A DNA stretch of 64,000 bases, taken from NCBI RefSeq assembly GCF_947494055.1, contig NZ_CANLTR010000013.1, positions 1 to 64,000 on the forward strand, read 5' to 3'. The stretch's first letter is position 1. Every line of letters begins with the position of its first letter. This stretch comes from an uncultured Jannaschia sp. GTDB lineage: Bacteria; Pseudomonadota; Alphaproteobacteria; Rhodobacterales; Rhodobacteraceae. The notes below the pieces were generated by a model, which was not told the origin of the DNA, did no database searches, and saw only the letters and a list, made by a program, of their open reading frames with translations. Position numbers and translations under genes: made by a program. Below, in pieces: positions 34,210 to 44,185 of the stretch.

Positions 34210-35106
34210 ATGGAGCCGGATATCTGCATTATTCTGAACGCCAAGGCCGGGAAGCGGGACGCTGCGGTGCGCGACCGCATCCAGGCGGCAACGGATCGGC
34301 ATCCCGGGCGGTTCGATCTTCGCGTCATCGGCAAGAAGGCCGATTTCGCCGCCGAGATCGACCGGATCGCGAGCGCCGGCTACCGGACGATCGTCGCGGC
34401 CGGCGGCGACGGCACGATCTCCGCCGTCGCGGCGGCGGCCCACCAGCATCAGCGCATCCTCGGCGTGCTGCCGATGGGGACGTTCAACTTCTTCGCCCGC
34501 GGGCTGGATCTGCCGGAGGACATCGAGGCGGGGATCGACCTGCTCGCCGAGGGGCCCACCCGGACGGTGAGCCTCGGGGCTGTGAACGGCCGCATCTTCC
34601 TCAACAATGCGAGCCTCGGGATCTATCCGGCGATCCTCGCCCAGCGCGAGGGCACCTATCGCCGGTGGGGCCGGTCACGGGTCGCGGCGCACTGGTCCGT
34701 CATCGTCACCTTCTTCCGCTTCCACCGGCCTTTGACGATGCGCGTGTCCATTGACGGGCGGCAGGTCCGCAAGAAGACCCCGCTTGCCTTCGTCGCCCGC
34801 AGCGACTTCCAGCTCGAGCAGTTCCAGCTCGACGGTGTCGAGGACGTGCGCGCCGGTCGGCACGCTCTGTTCCTCGCGCCCGACAGTTCGCGCTTCGGCC
34901 TGTTCCGCTTCGCCGTGCGGCTGGCCTGGCGGTCGATGCGGCGGGGGCGCGACTTCGAGTACTACACCGGCGAGACGATCGACATCGAGACCACGCACCG
35001 CCGCCGCCTCGTGGCCCGCGACGGGGAACGGGAACGGATGGACTCGCCGTTCCACTTCGAGGTCCTGAAGGACGCGCTCACCGTGATCGCGCCGAACCGC
35101 AGCTGA
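34210..35106 (+). CDS. Diacylglycerol/sphingosine-kinase-like lipid kinase
   Basis: A 298-residue soluble protein of the DagK/YegS family. The N-terminal ILNAKAG phosphate-binding turn, the ATP-site GGDGT at residues 65-69 and LPMGTFNFFAR are all present, and the C-terminal beta-sandwich follows (SIDGRQVRKKTPLAF and following). It probably phosphorylates a lipid hydroxyl at the membrane face. The start at 34210 drops a poorly conserved upstream extension. It overlaps the metallophosphoesterase gene by one base (TGATG). Confidence 0.83.
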   Translation: MEPDICIILNAKAGKRDAAVRDRIQAATDRHPGRFDLRVIGKKADFAAEIDRIASAGYRTIVAAGGDGTISAVAAAAHQHQRILGVLPMGTFNFFARGLDLPEDIEAGIDLLAEGPTRTVSLGAVNGRIFLNNASLGIYPAILAQREGTYRRWGRSRVAAHWSVIVTFFRFHRPLTMRVSIDGRQVRKKTPLAFVARSDFQLEQFQLDGVEDVRAGRHALFLAPDSSRFGLFRFAVRLAWRSMRRGRDFEYYTGETIDIETTHRRRLVARDGERERMDSPFHFEVLKDALTVIAPNRS

Positions 35107-35939
35107 TGCGGCGGGTCCTGCATATCTCGGACCTGCATTTCGGGCGCGACCGGCCGGAGCTTCTGCGACCGCTCATCGCCACGATCAACCGGCTCGCGCC
35201 CGATCTCGTCGCCGTCTCCGGCGACTTCACGCAGCGCGCACGGTTGGGGCAGTACCGCGCCGCGCGGGCCTTCCTGTCGCAACTCGCGGTGCCGTGGCTC
35301 GCCGTGCCGGGCAACCACGACACCCCGCTCGACAACCTATTCGTTCGCTTCCTGCGACCGTGGGACCGCTACCGACACTACATCCACCCCGAGCTCGAGC
35401 CGAGCTGGGAGGACGACGAAGTGGCCATCGTCGGGGTCAACACCGTCAACAACTGGTCGTGGCAGCGTGGCCGGATCGGGCGGCGCACGATCCGCCGGGT
35501 CTGCCGCGCCTTCGAGGGGCATGCGGGCCGGCGGATGCATATCGCCATGCTGCACCATCCGCTGGAGCATTCCCCGACCGTCGAGAAGCGGCTTATGCGC
35601 GGTGCGCGCGGCGCGCTGGAGCGGATGGGCGATTGCGGCGCCGACATCGTGCTGTCGGGGCATTTGCACACCTGGCATGCCCGGCCCTTCGCCGACGAGG
35701 CCGGTGTCCTTTTCGTGCAGGCGGGCACCGGCCTGTCGACGCGGGTGCGGGGAGAGCCCAACGATTTCAACCTCCTGACGATCGACGGACCGCGCGTCGC
35801 GGTGGAGCAATGGACTGCCGAGACGGAGGAGACGGACTTCGCGCCGACCCGGACCGTGCGCTTCGCCAAGGCGGGGGGCGCGTGGCGGGATGACGGAACG
35901 TCGACGCCCGACGCGTCCCCGACCGGGGACCTGACGTAG
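35106..35939 (+). CDS. Calcineurin-like metallophosphoesterase
   Basis: A 277-residue hydrolase with the complete metal-binding set: D9-x-H11 ([10 protein letters not shown]), D40 (SGDFTQRA), N70-H71 (VPGNHDTP), LHHP and GHLHTWH. It has no signal peptide. Translationally coupled to the lipid kinase gene before it, which suggests a phospho-lipid or LpxH/cyclic-nucleotide-type substrate, though general family members include cAMP phosphodiesterases. The last 25 residues are acidic and probably disordered. Confidence 0.85.
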   Translation: MRRVLHISDLHFGRDRPELLRPLIATINRLAPDLVAVSGDFTQRARLGQYRAARAFLSQLAVPWLAVPGNHDTPLDNLFVRFLRPWDRYRHYIHPELEPSWEDDEVAIVGVNTVNNWSWQRGRIGRRTIRRVCRAFEGHAGRRMHIAMLHHPLEHSPTVEKRLMRGARGALERMGDCGADIVLSGHLHTWHARPFADEAGVLFVQAGTGLSTRVRGEPNDFNLLTIDGPRVAVEQWTAETEETDFAPTRTVRFAKAGGAWRDDGTSTPDASPTGDLT

Positions 35940-36072
35940 GCGCAGTGTCCGAGTTTTCGTTTGCGCTACCGGGCCCGTCGGATCAAACTCCGGCGCGGGC
36001 GCAGGACCGTCATGGACTGCGCGGACTGGAATCGAAGGCCGGTGGCCAAGTCCGGCCTCAAGGGAGGAAGAC

Positions 36073-37137
36073 ATGAAGACGATGATACGGGGCCTCACGG
36101 CCCTCGCGGTGACGCTCGGGCTGGCCGCACCTGCCCTGGCGCAGGACAAGGGGACAATCGGGATCGCGATGCCCACCAAGTCCTCCGCACGGTGGATTTC
36201 CGACGGCGAGTCGATGGTCGAGCAGTTCGAGGCGGCCGGCTACGAGACCGACCTGCAATACGCCGAGGACGACATCCCGAACCAGCTCGCGCAGATCGAG
36301 AACATGATCACCAAGGAGGTCGACGCCCTCGTGATCGCCGCGATCGACGGCACGACGCTGTCGAACGCGCTCGCCAATGCCGCCGCGCTCGACATCCCCG
36401 TCATCGCCTACGACCGCCTGATCCGCGATTCCGGCGACGTGGACTACTATGCGACCTTCGACAACTTCCAGGTCGGCGTGCTGCAGGCCAACTCGCTGGT
36501 CGACGGGCTGGAGGAGCGCTTCCCGGACGTCGAGACCTGGAACGTGGAGCTGTTCGGCGGATCGCCCGACGACAACAACGCCTATTTCTTCTACGACGGC
36601 GCGATGAGCGTGCTGCAGCCGCTGATCGACGACGGCCGGATCGAGATCAAGTCCGGCCAGAGCGGCATGGACACGGTCGGCACGCTCCGCTGGGACGGCG
36701 CCGTCGCGCAGTCGCGGATGGATAACCTCCTTTCCGCGCATTACACCGACGATCAGGTCCACGGCGTGCTGTCACCCTACGACGGCCTTTCCATCGGTAT
36801 CCTGTCCTCGCTGAAGGGCGTGGGCTACGGCTCGGGCGACACGCCGATGCCGATCGTGACCGGACAGGACGCGGAGGTCCCCTCGGTGAAGTCGATCCTC
36901 GCGGGGGAGCAATACTCGACCGTCTACAAGGACACGCGCGAACTGGCCCGCGTGACCGTCGGCATGGTCGAGGCGCTGCTGGAAGGCGGCGAGCCGGAGA
37001 TCAACGACACCGAGACCTACGACAACGGCGTCAAGGTCGTGCCGTCCTACCTGCTCGAGCCGCAATCGGTGGACGGGTCGAACTGGGAGGAGCGTCTGGT
37101 CGACACCGGTTATTACTCCGCCGACGAAATCCAGTGA
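36073..37137 (+). CDS. chvE: Multiple-sugar-binding protein, ChvE type
   Basis: A 354-residue periplasmic binding protein (signal [24 protein letters not shown]). The mature start [23 protein letters not shown] and [30 protein letters not shown] and [13 protein letters not shown] are characteristic of ChvE/multiple monosaccharide binding proteins, which accept galactose, glucose, arabinose and xylose. In plant-associated bacteria ChvE also signals to VirA; there is no VirA here. It is the first gene of chvE-gguA-gguB followed by a galactose-dehydrogenase-like gene. Confidence 0.88.
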   Translation: MKTMIRGLTALAVTLGLAAPALAQDKGTIGIAMPTKSSARWISDGESMVEQFEAAGYETDLQYAEDDIPNQLAQIENMITKEVDALVIAAIDGTTLSNALANAAALDIPVIAYDRLIRDSGDVDYYATFDNFQVGVLQANSLVDGLEERFPDVETWNVELFGGSPDDNNAYFFYDGAMSVLQPLIDDGRIEIKSGQSGMDTVGTLRWDGAVAQSRMDNLLSAHYTDDQVHGVLSPYDGLSIGILSSLKGVGYGSGDTPMPIVTGQDAEVPSVKSILAGEQYSTVYKDTRELARVTVGMVEALLEGGEPEINDTETYDNGVKVVPSYLLEPQSVDGSNWEERLVDTGYYSADEIQ

Positions 37138-37192
37138 CGCACGTATCCGGGCGCGTCCCCGCGGCGCGCCCGGAGCCCGAAGGACCCGCTGC

Positions 37193-38713
37193 ATGACCAC
37201 GCTTCTCGAGATGCGCGCGATCACCAAGACGTTCCCCGGCGTCAAGGCGCTCGACCGCGTCAGCTTCGCCGTCGAGGAGGGCGAGATCCACGCCCTCGTC
37301 GGCGAGAACGGCGCGGGCAAGTCGACGCTGATGAAGGTCCTCTCGGGCGTCTACGCGCACGGGTCCTACGACGGCGAGATCGTCTATGCCGGGGAGACCG
37401 CTCGCTTCACCGGCATCCGCGACAGCGAGGCGAAGGGCATCATCATCATCCACCAAGAGCTGGCGCTCGTCCCGCTCCTGTCGATCGCGGAGAACCTGTT
37501 CCTCGGCAACGAACGGGCGCGAGGCGGCGTGATCGACTGGCAGGGGACGTACCGGCGCACGGAGGAGCTTCTGCGCAAGGTCGGTTTGCGCGAGCCGCCG
37601 CAGACCCGGGTCGGCGCGCTCGGCGTCGGCAAGCAGCAGCTCGTCGAGATCGCCAAGGCGCTCTCCAAGGAGGTGCGGCTGCTGATCCTCGACGAGCCGA
37701 CCGCCGCGCTCTCGGAGGCCGACAGCCAGGTCCTGCTCGACCTGATCCTCGAACTGAAGGCGCAGGGCGTCACCTCCATCATCATCAGCCACAAGCTGAA
37801 CGAGGTGCGCCGCGTCGCCGACACGATCACCGTCTTGCGCGACGGCGCGACCGTGGCCACGCGCGACGCGGCCCATGCGGACGTCAGCGAGGACCAGATC
37901 GTGCGCGACATGGTCGGCCGCGACATGGCCGACCGCTACCCGCCGCGCGAGCGCCGGGCGGGCGACGTCCTGCTGGAGGTGTCGGACTGGACCGTCGCCC
38001 ATCCGGAGGATGCGGATCGCCTCGTCGTGCGCGACATCGGGTTCTCCATCCGCCGGGGCGAGGTCGTGGGCATCGCCGGACTGATGGGCGCCGGCCGCAC
38101 CGAGCTCGCCATGAGCCTCTTCGGAGAGAGCCACGGCCGCAAGATCTCCGGCGAGGCGCGGATCGGCGGCGCGCCCGCCGACCTCTCCACCGTTCGGCGC
38201 GCCATCGACGCGGGGCTGGCCTACGTCACCGAGGACCGCAAGGAATACGGCCTCATCCTCGACGATACCGTCGCGCGCAACGTCACGCTCGCCAACCTGC
38301 CCGGGGTCGCGCAGCGCGGCGTGCTGAGCGAGCAGGAGGAGACGGCGGTGGCCGAGCGCTACCGCAAGGCGATGAACATCCGCACGCCGCACGTGTTCCA
38401 GAAGGTGCTGAACCTGTCGGGCGGCAACCAGCAGAAGGTCGTCCTGTCCAAGTGGCTGTTCGCCGGGCCGGACGTCCTGATCCTCGACGAGCCGACGCGC
38501 GGCATCGACGTCGGCGCCAAGTTCGAGATCTACAACATCATCAACGAGCTCTCGGCGGAGGGCAAGGGCGTGCTGATGATCAGCTCCGAGATGCCCGAGC
38601 TCCTCGGCATGTGCGACCGCATCTACGTCATGAACGAAGGGCGGTTCGTGGGCGAGCTCTCCGCCGACGAGGCCAGCCAGGAGCGGATCATGTCGCTCAT
38701 CGTGACGCATTAG
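37193..38713 (+). CDS. gguA: Multiple-sugar ABC importer ATPase (GguA/MmsA)
   Basis: A 506-residue tandem ATPase typical of monosaccharide importers. The first half has Walker [12 protein letters not shown] and Walker [15 protein letters not shown]. The second half has the degenerate [13 protein letters not shown], with signature [15 protein letters not shown] and [16 protein letters not shown]. The [25 protein letters not shown] region matches the MmsA/GguA group. It energises the permease encoded next with the ChvE-type binding protein. Confidence 0.88.
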   Translation: MTTLLEMRAITKTFPGVKALDRVSFAVEEGEIHALVGENGAGKSTLMKVLSGVYAHGSYDGEIVYAGETARFTGIRDSEAKGIIIIHQELALVPLLSIAENLFLGNERARGGVIDWQGTYRRTEELLRKVGLREPPQTRVGALGVGKQQLVEIAKALSKEVRLLILDEPTAALSEADSQVLLDLILELKAQGVTSIIISHKLNEVRRVADTITVLRDGATVATRDAAHADVSEDQIVRDMVGRDMADRYPPRERRAGDVLLEVSDWTVAHPEDADRLVVRDIGFSIRRGEVVGIAGLMGAGRTELAMSLFGESHGRKISGEARIGGAPADLSTVRRAIDAGLAYVTEDRKEYGLILDDTVARNVTLANLPGVAQRGVLSEQEETAVAERYRKAMNIRTPHVFQKVLNLSGGNQQKVVLSKWLFAGPDVLILDEPTRGIDVGAKFEIYNIINELSAEGKGVLMISSEMPELLGMCDRIYVMNEGRFVGELSADEASQERIMSLIVTH

Positions 38714-38723
38714 GGGGATGTCC

Positions 38724-39947
38724 ATGTCCGACACCACGACCCAACCCGACGACACGACCACCCAGGTCGACGAGCCGCATCACGGCCGCGGCTGGACGTC
38801 CTATATCGGGCACCACCTGCGCGATTACGGCCTGCTCTTCGCGCTGATCGCGATCATCGTGTTCTTCCAGATCATGACCGACGGCACGCTTCTGCGGGCG
38901 GTGAACATCACCAACCTCGTGCTGCAGAACAGCTACATCATCATCATGGCGCTCGGCATGCTGATCGTCATCGTCGGCGGCAACATCGACCTGTCGGTGG
39001 GCTCGGTCATGGGCTTCGTCGGCGCGCTCGCCGCGGTGATGATCGTGCAGATGCAGATCCCCGTCTTCGTCACCATGCTTGTCTGCCTCCTTGCCGGCAC
39101 GCTGATCGGCGCGGCGCAGGGCTACTGGGTGGCCTATTGGTCGATCCCCTCCTTCATCGTGACGCTGGCGGGCATGCTGGTCTTCCGCGGCGCGTCGCTG
39201 TGGATCCTCGAAGGGCAGTCGGTCGGCCCCTTTCCGAGCGAGTTCCAACTCCTCTCCACCGGCTTCGTCCCCGATCTCTTCGGCATCGGGCGTCCGAACG
39301 TCACCGCGCTGGTGGTGGGCGCCGTTGCCGTGGGTGCGATCCTCTATCTCGGCCTGAGGACGCGGCAGCGAAACCGCGAATACGGCATCGAGGACGAGCC
39401 GACAGCACTCTTCTGGGTGCGCAACCTGCTCGTCGCCGGGGCGGTGATGTTCCTGATCTGGAAGCTCGCCGAGTTCCGGGGTCTGCCCAACGTGCTCATC
39501 ACGATGGGCGTCCTGACGATCGCCTACGCCTTCCTGACGGAGCGGACGACGCTCGGCCGCCGCGTCTACGCGCTCGGCGGCAACGCCAAGGCGGCGAAGC
39601 TCTCGGGCATCGCGACCGAGCGGCTGACCTTCCTGACCTTCGTCAACATGGGCTTCCTCGCCGCGCTCGCCGGCCTGATCTTCGCGGCGCGCCTCAACAC
39701 CGCGACGCCGAAGGCAGGCTTTGCGCTGGAGCTCGACGTGATCGCGGCGGTCTTCATCGGCGGCGCGTCGATGTCGGGCGGCGTCGGCAAGATCGTCGGC
39801 GCGGTGGTCGGGGCCTTCATCATGGGCGTGATGAACAACGGCATGTCGATCATGGGGATCGGCATCGATTACCAGCAGGTCATCAAGGGCCTCGTGCTGC
39901 TCGCCGCGGTGATCTTCGACGTCTACAACAAGCGGAAGCAGGCCTGA
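38724..39947 (+). CDS. gguB: Multiple-sugar ABC importer permease (GguB/MmsB)
   Basis: A 407-residue permease with about ten membrane segments. The N-terminal hydrophilic part is followed by GRGWTSYIGHHLRDYGLLFALIAIIVFFQ, and VIVGGNIDLSVGSVMGFVGALAA and GGNAKAAKLSGI are family blocks. The start at 38724 is preferred over 38718 because the G-rich site TAGGGGG is six bases before it, whereas it would touch 38718. It completes chvE-gguA-gguB. Confidence 0.87.
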   Translation: MSDTTTQPDDTTTQVDEPHHGRGWTSYIGHHLRDYGLLFALIAIIVFFQIMTDGTLLRAVNITNLVLQNSYIIIMALGMLIVIVGGNIDLSVGSVMGFVGALAAVMIVQMQIPVFVTMLVCLLAGTLIGAAQGYWVAYWSIPSFIVTLAGMLVFRGASLWILEGQSVGPFPSEFQLLSTGFVPDLFGIGRPNVTALVVGAVAVGAILYLGLRTRQRNREYGIEDEPTALFWVRNLLVAGAVMFLIWKLAEFRGLPNVLITMGVLTIAYAFLTERTTLGRRVYALGGNAKAAKLSGIATERLTFLTFVNMGFLAALAGLIFAARLNTATPKAGFALELDVIAAVFIGGASMSGGVGKIVGAVVGAFIMGVMNNGMSIMGIGIDYQQVIKGLVLLAAVIFDVYNKRKQA

Positions 39948-39949
39948 CC

Positions 39950-40873
39950 ATGCCCCGCGCCCTCGCACTCGTCGGGATCGGCGAGATCGCCCGAAACGAG
40001 CATGTCCCGGCCCTGCGCGACAGCGCCGCCTTCACCCTCGCCGCCACGGCGAGCCGGAACGCGGAAATGGACGGCATCGAGGCCTACCGCGACCTCTCGA
40101 GCCTGCTCGACGCCCGCGACGACGTCACCTGCGTCTCGCTCTGCATGCCGCCGCAATTCCGCTACGACGACGCCCGCCTGGCGCTCGAACGCGGCCGGCA
40201 CGTGATGCTGGAGAAGCCGCCGGGCGCGACGTTAAGCGAGGTGGAGGCGCTGATCGACCTCGCCCGGGCGCGCAGCGTGACCCTCTATGCGAGCTGGCAT
40301 TCCCGCGCCGCCGCCGCCGTGCCCGCCGCCCGCGACTGGCTCGCGAACCGGCAGGTGCGCCGCGTCACGATGACGTGGAAGGAGGACGTGCGGTACTGGC
40401 ACCCCGGTCAGGACTGGATCTGGCAGGCCGGAGGTCTCGGCGTCTTCGACCCCGGGATCAACGGCTTTTCGGTGCTGACGGCGATCCTGCCCCACCCGTT
40501 GCATCTGAAAACGGCCGAACTGCGCTTCCCCGAGAACCGCGACACCCCCGTCGCCGCCGATCTGACCTTCGCCGGGCCGAACGGGCTCGAGGCGGTGGCG
40601 ACGCTCGACTGGCTGGAGGAGGGCGAGCCGAACTGGGACGTCGAGATCGTCACGGAGACCGGCACGCTCGCCCTGTCGAAGGGCGGGGCCGAGATGGCCG
40701 TTGACGGGACGCCCGTGCCGGTCGGGGAGAACCGGGAATATCCGAACCTGTACGCCCGTTTCGCCGACTTGATCGACCGGGAAGAGAGCGACGCCGACCT
40801 CGCCCCCCTGCGCCATGTCGCGGATGCGTTCATGCTCGGCCGCCGCGTCGCCGCGCCCGCCTTCCATTGGTGA
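39950..40873 (+). CDS. Gfo/Idh/MocA oxidoreductase, probable D-galactose 1-dehydrogenase
   Basis: A 307-residue NAD(P)-dependent oxidoreductase. The dinucleotide start is ALVGIGEIARNEHVPAL and the conserved EKP catalytic lysine motif is LEKPPGAT. The C-terminal alpha/beta domain (SWHSRAAAAVPAARDWL, DVRYWHPGQDWIWQAGGLGVFDPGINGF) matches bacterial galactose/arabinose dehydrogenases that start oxidative sugar breakdown. It follows the ChvE-type importer by two bases, so galactose or a related sugar entering by that importer would be oxidised to the lactone. The precise sugar is inferred from context. Confidence 0.78.
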   Translation: MPRALALVGIGEIARNEHVPALRDSAAFTLAATASRNAEMDGIEAYRDLSSLLDARDDVTCVSLCMPPQFRYDDARLALERGRHVMLEKPPGATLSEVEALIDLARARSVTLYASWHSRAAAAVPAARDWLANRQVRRVTMTWKEDVRYWHPGQDWIWQAGGLGVFDPGINGFSVLTAILPHPLHLKTAELRFPENRDTPVAADLTFAGPNGLEAVATLDWLEEGEPNWDVEIVTETGTLALSKGGAEMAVDGTPVPVGENREYPNLYARFADLIDREESDADLAPLRHVADAFMLGRRVAAPAFHW

Positions 40874-42004
40874 TCAGAGGCCGGCGGTGAACTCGTCGGC
40901 GAGATAGGCCACGACCGCGCGCATCGCCTCGGCCTGCGACGCGCCGCCGGCCATCGCCTGGTCCCGGACCTTGCGCTGATGGTCGGCGCTGCTGCCCTCG
41001 GCGGCAAGCCCGCGGATGCGCGCGACTTCGGCCGGTGCGCCGAGCACCTCGGCATCCTCGCCGATCAGGTCGATGATGTCCTCGACCAGTTCCGACAGCG
41101 GCGCGATGCGTCCGGCGCCGAAATCGATCAGCCCCCCCGTCGCGCCGTAACGCAGCGCCCGCCAGCGGTTCTCCGACAAGAGGAACCGGTCGTAGCGGCG
41201 CCAGCTCTGGTTCTTCTGCCGGAGCCGCCAGAGCGCCCGCATCAGCGCCTGCACCGTCGCGGCGAGCGTCAGCGTGTCCTCCATCCGAGGACAGACGTCG
41301 CAGATCCGCGTCTCCAGCGTCGGGAAGTTCTCGGAGGGGCGCAGGTCCCACCAGATCTTGGAGCCGTCCTCGATCACCTTCAGATCGGCCAGCAGTCCGA
41401 CGGACCGTCGCCAATCCGCCCAGCCCTCCAGATGCGGCGGCAGGCCGGTGCGCGGCATGTTGTCGAACACCGTCATCCGGTAGGAGGCGAGCCCGGTATC
41501 CTCGCCCTTCCAGAACGGGGAGGATGCGGACAGTGCCAGCAGGTGCGGCAGGAAATAGGTCAGCTGGTTGCACAGGTCGATGCGAAGCGCCTCGTCGGCC
41601 ACGCCCACATGGACATGCATTCCGCAGATCAGCATCCGCCGCGCGACAACCCTGAGGTCGCGCGCCAGTTCCCGATAGCGCGCCTTCTCGGTCAGGCTCT
41701 GGTCCTGCCAGTCCGAGAAGGGATGGCAGGAGGCTGCGATGGGACGGAGGCCGTACTCCCCCGCAAGCTCCGCGACGGTACGGCGCAGATGCCCGAGATC
41801 GGCCCGCGCCGCGCCGATATCGTCACAGATCCCGGTGCCGACCTCGATCTGGCATTGCAGGAATTCCGGGCTGACCCGATCGCCCAGAGCCGACCGACAG
41901 GCCGCCATCAACGAATCCGGCGCGCGGGCCAGATCGCCGGTCTCGGCATCGGTGAGCAGGTATTCCTCCTCGATGCCGATCGTGAAGGCCGGTGCCTCGC
42001 CCAT
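40874..42004 (-). CDS. Carboxylate-amine ligase, YbdK/GCS2 family
   Basis: A 376-residue glutamate-cysteine-ligase-like enzyme. The N-terminal [20 protein letters not shown] and the metal/substrate strand [20 protein letters not shown] are family hallmarks, and the middle [19 protein letters not shown] and [20 protein letters not shown] follow. E. coli YbdK has weak Glu-Cys ligase activity in vitro, and the true substrate of most homologues is unknown. The start is set at 42004 behind GGGGAG. It converges with the galactose-dehydrogenase-like gene, stop codons adjoining with no gap. Confidence 0.83.
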   Translation of the reverse strand: MGEAPAFTIGIEEEYLLTDAETGDLARAPDSLMAACRSALGDRVSPEFLQCQIEVGTGICDDIGAARADLGHLRRTVAELAGEYGLRPIAASCHPFSDWQDQSLTEKARYRELARDLRVVARRMLICGMHVHVGVADEALRIDLCNQLTYFLPHLLALSASSPFWKGEDTGLASYRMTVFDNMPRTGLPPHLEGWADWRRSVGLLADLKVIEDGSKIWWDLRPSENFPTLETRICDVCPRMEDTLTLAATVQALMRALWRLRQKNQSWRRYDRFLLSENRWRALRYGATGGLIDFGAGRIAPLSELVEDIIDLIGEDAEVLGAPAEVARIRGLAAEGSSADHQRKVRDQAMAGGASQAEAMRAVVAYLADEFTAGL

Positions 42005-42073
42005 GCCGCTCTCCCCGTCACGCGTCCGCAGCACGCTAGCCCGTTCGCGGAGCGGGGGAAACGGAAACCGGCC

Positions 42074-42628
42074 TCAGCTCGCGACGGCCTGCATGAAGCG
42101 GTCGCGGATGACGACCGGATCCTTGGTGATGACCGGCACCTTCACGTTGCCGCTCTCGCACTTGCAGACGATGACCGTCATCTTCCGGCCGTCGATGGCC
42201 TTCTGCAGGACCTCGCCCGTCTCCTCCGCCCGGCACTCGACGACGTTCTCGCAGCCGCAGGCCTCGGCGACCTTGGCGAGCGACGTCTTCTTGCCGGCAT
42301 AGGTCGGCTGGTCCCCGGTCGACCCGTAGGAGCCGTTGTCGACGATGAGCAGGATGTAGTTGTCGGCCACGTTGTTGGCGATCGTCGGCAGCGTGCCGAG
42401 ATTCGTCAGCACCGAGCCGTCGCCGTCGATCACAACCACCGTCTTCGGCTGCGACAGCGCGAGGCCGAGCCCGATCGAGGAGGCCAGACCCATCGTGCCC
42501 AGCATGTAGAAGTTCGTCGGCTGGTCGTCGATCATGTGCAATTCCTGGCTCGGCAGGCCGATGTTGCACACGACGAGCTGGTCGCGGAGGATCGGCGCGA
42601 TCTCGCGCAGGATTTCCGAGCGGATCAT
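42074..42628 (-). CDS. comE: Sulfopyruvate decarboxylase, beta (TPP-binding) subunit
   Basis: A 184-residue protein. The thiamine-diphosphate motif is visible as GDGSVLTNLGTLPTI with the paired asparagines about 25 residues on (DNGSYGSTGDQPTY). This half-enzyme pairs with ComD to decarboxylate sulfopyruvate to sulfoacetaldehyde. It begins at 42628, one base into the ComD stop (TGATG), so the two are translationally coupled. In roseobacters the pair lies on the dihydroxypropanesulfonate/sulfolactate route. Sulfoacetaldehyde acetyltransferase (Xsc) is not in the window. Confidence 0.85.
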   Translation of the reverse strand: MIRSEILREIAPILRDQLVVCNIGLPSQELHMIDDQPTNFYMLGTMGLASSIGLGLALSQPKTVVVIDGDGSVLTNLGTLPTIANNVADNYILLIVDNGSYGSTGDQPTYAGKKTSLAKVAEACGCENVVECRAEETGEVLQKAIDGRKMTVIVCKCESGNVKVPVITKDPVVIRDRFMQAVAS

Positions 42629-43125
42629 CAATAGCCTCCCCAGAACGTGGCATCGGTCAGGATCGCGACCGGCTTCGAGCTCATGAACGTGTATTTCAGG
42701 ATCGCGTCGAGCTCGCGCACGTCGTCTTGCTTGTGGAAGTGGTAGGTCGGGATGCCGAGCTGCTGCAGGAGCGGCTTAGTGTGGATCGCCATCTCCGCCT
42801 GGCAGGCCACGGGCTCCATCAGCTCGCCGCGGAAGGAGATCAGCATCGGCAGCGGCATGCGGTAGAACTGCGTCAGGGTGACGAGCGTGTTGATCGTCAC
42901 GCCGATGGCGGTGTTCTGCATGATGATGGCCGGCCGCTTGCCGCCCATGTAGGCCCCCGCGCAGAGGCCCATCCCCTCGTCCTCCTTGTTGGACGGAATG
43001 TGATAGATCTCCGGCCGGGCCTCGACCTCCTCGATCACGCCGCCGAGCTGCTTGCACGGCACCGTGGTGACGAACGCGATGTCGTTGGCGACGAAGTCGT
43101 CCACGATCTGCTTGCTGATACTCAA
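42628..43125 (-). CDS. comD: Sulfopyruvate decarboxylase, alpha subunit
   Basis: A 165-residue N-terminal-type TPP enzyme domain (FVTTVPCKQLGGVIEEVEARPEIYHIPSNKEDEGMGLCAGAYMGGKRPAI). The invariant glutamate is in the SNKEDEGMG segment. The only start in reach is TTG at 43125, with GGAGAGGGTGG just upstream, so this gene uses a TTG initiator. It follows the zinc dehydrogenase gene by 37 bases and is coupled to comE. Confidence 0.85.
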   Translation of the reverse strand: MSISKQIVDDFVANDIAFVTTVPCKQLGGVIEEVEARPEIYHIPSNKEDEGMGLCAGAYMGGKRPAIIMQNTAIGVTINTLVTLTQFYRMPLPMLISFRGELMEPVACQAEMAIHTKPLLQQLGIPTYHFHKQDDVRELDAILKYTFMSSKPVAILTDATFWGGY

Positions 43126-43162
43126 GGTTCCACCCTCTCCCCTCGGCCTCGGTCGCGGCGGA

Positions 43163-44146
43163 TCACCACGGCTCCAGTATGATCTTCGGCGCGGCGACGG
43201 CCCCTGCGCGAATGTCGGCGAAGGCTTGCGCCCCCTCGGCGAGCGGTCGGCGTTCGGTCCAGTCGAGCGGACCCAGCCGGCCGTCGAAGATCGTCGTCGC
43301 CGTATCGCGGAAATCCTGCGCCGTATAGGTGTAGGTGCCGATGAACGTGATCTCCTGCAGCGTCATGCGGCGGACGTCCAACCCGCCCGTGGCCTCGCCC
43401 AGCCCGATATGCAGGATCACCCCGCCGGGCCGGCAGATCGCCGAGGCCGCGGCGCGGGTCGCGGCGTAGCCCACCGCGTCGACGACCAGATCGGCCTTCG
43501 CCGCCGCGTCCGGTTCGACCGTCGCGAAGCCGTCGATCCCCGCGAGCCGTTCGCGTCGCTGCGCGTTCGGCTCGCCCAGCGTGATCTCGGTCGCGCCTTG
43601 CGCACGAAGGGCCAGCGCCGCGCCGACGCCGATCGCGCCGCCGCCGATGACGTGGCATCGCGCCTCGGACAGCGGCATCAGCAACGCCGCCACGCCCAGC
43701 CGGACCGCGTGCCAGCCGCAGGCCAGCGGCTCCGCCAGCGCGGCGTGGTCGAGGGGGACGCCGTCCGGCACGGTGACGAGATTCTCCTCACGCATGGCGA
43801 CGTATTGCGCGAAGGCGCCCTCCGCCGGCGGCAGGGAGATGATCTGGCGCTCGGGGCAGAGGTTGTCGCGCCCCGCCCGGCAGGCCCGGCAGGTGCCGCA
43901 GGACACGAGCGGGTTGATCGTCACGCGGTCGCCGTCGCGCGGCCCGCCCTCGATCATGCCCGCCGCCTCGTGCCCGAGGATGACCGGCGCGGGCCGGCGT
44001 TCGTCGTGACCGAGAAAGGCATGCATGTCCGAGCCGCAGATGCCCGAAGCGGCGATCCGGATCAGGTGCTGTCCCGGACCGGGCTCCGGATCGGGCGCAT
44101 CGCGCCAGGTCAGCGTCTCGACGCCGTCGTAGACCAGAGCCTTCAT
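43163..44146 (-). CDS. Zinc-type alcohol dehydrogenase in the sulfonate cluster
   Basis: A 327-residue medium-chain dehydrogenase. The catalytic zinc site (GICGSDMHAFLGHDE) and structural zinc cysteines (CGTCRACRAGRDNLC) are complete, and the Rossmann fold starts HVIGGGAIGVGAALALRAQGA. Between an HpsN-like gene and comDE, a dihydroxypropanesulfonate 2-dehydrogenase role (HpsO/HpsP class) is plausible: it would epimerise or oxidise the (S) form to feed HpsN. That assignment rests on context. A start at 44155 is also possible; 44146 (MKALVYDG) fits the family better. Confidence 0.72.
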   Translation of the reverse strand: MKALVYDGVETLTWRDAPDPEPGPGQHLIRIAASGICGSDMHAFLGHDERRPAPVILGHEAAGMIEGGPRDGDRVTINPLVSCGTCRACRAGRDNLCPERQIISLPPAEGAFAQYVAMREENLVTVPDGVPLDHAALAEPLACGWHAVRLGVAALLMPLSEARCHVIGGGAIGVGAALALRAQGATEITLGEPNAQRRERLAGIDGFATVEPDAAAKADLVVDAVGYAATRAAASAICRPGGVILHIGLGEATGGLDVRRMTLQEITFIGTYTYTAQDFRDTATTIFDGRLGPLDWTERRPLAEGAQAFADIRAGAVAAPKIILEPW

Positions 44147-44185
44147 GCCCCGCACCCCGCCGCCGGGCGGCTCGTATCGCGCGGG

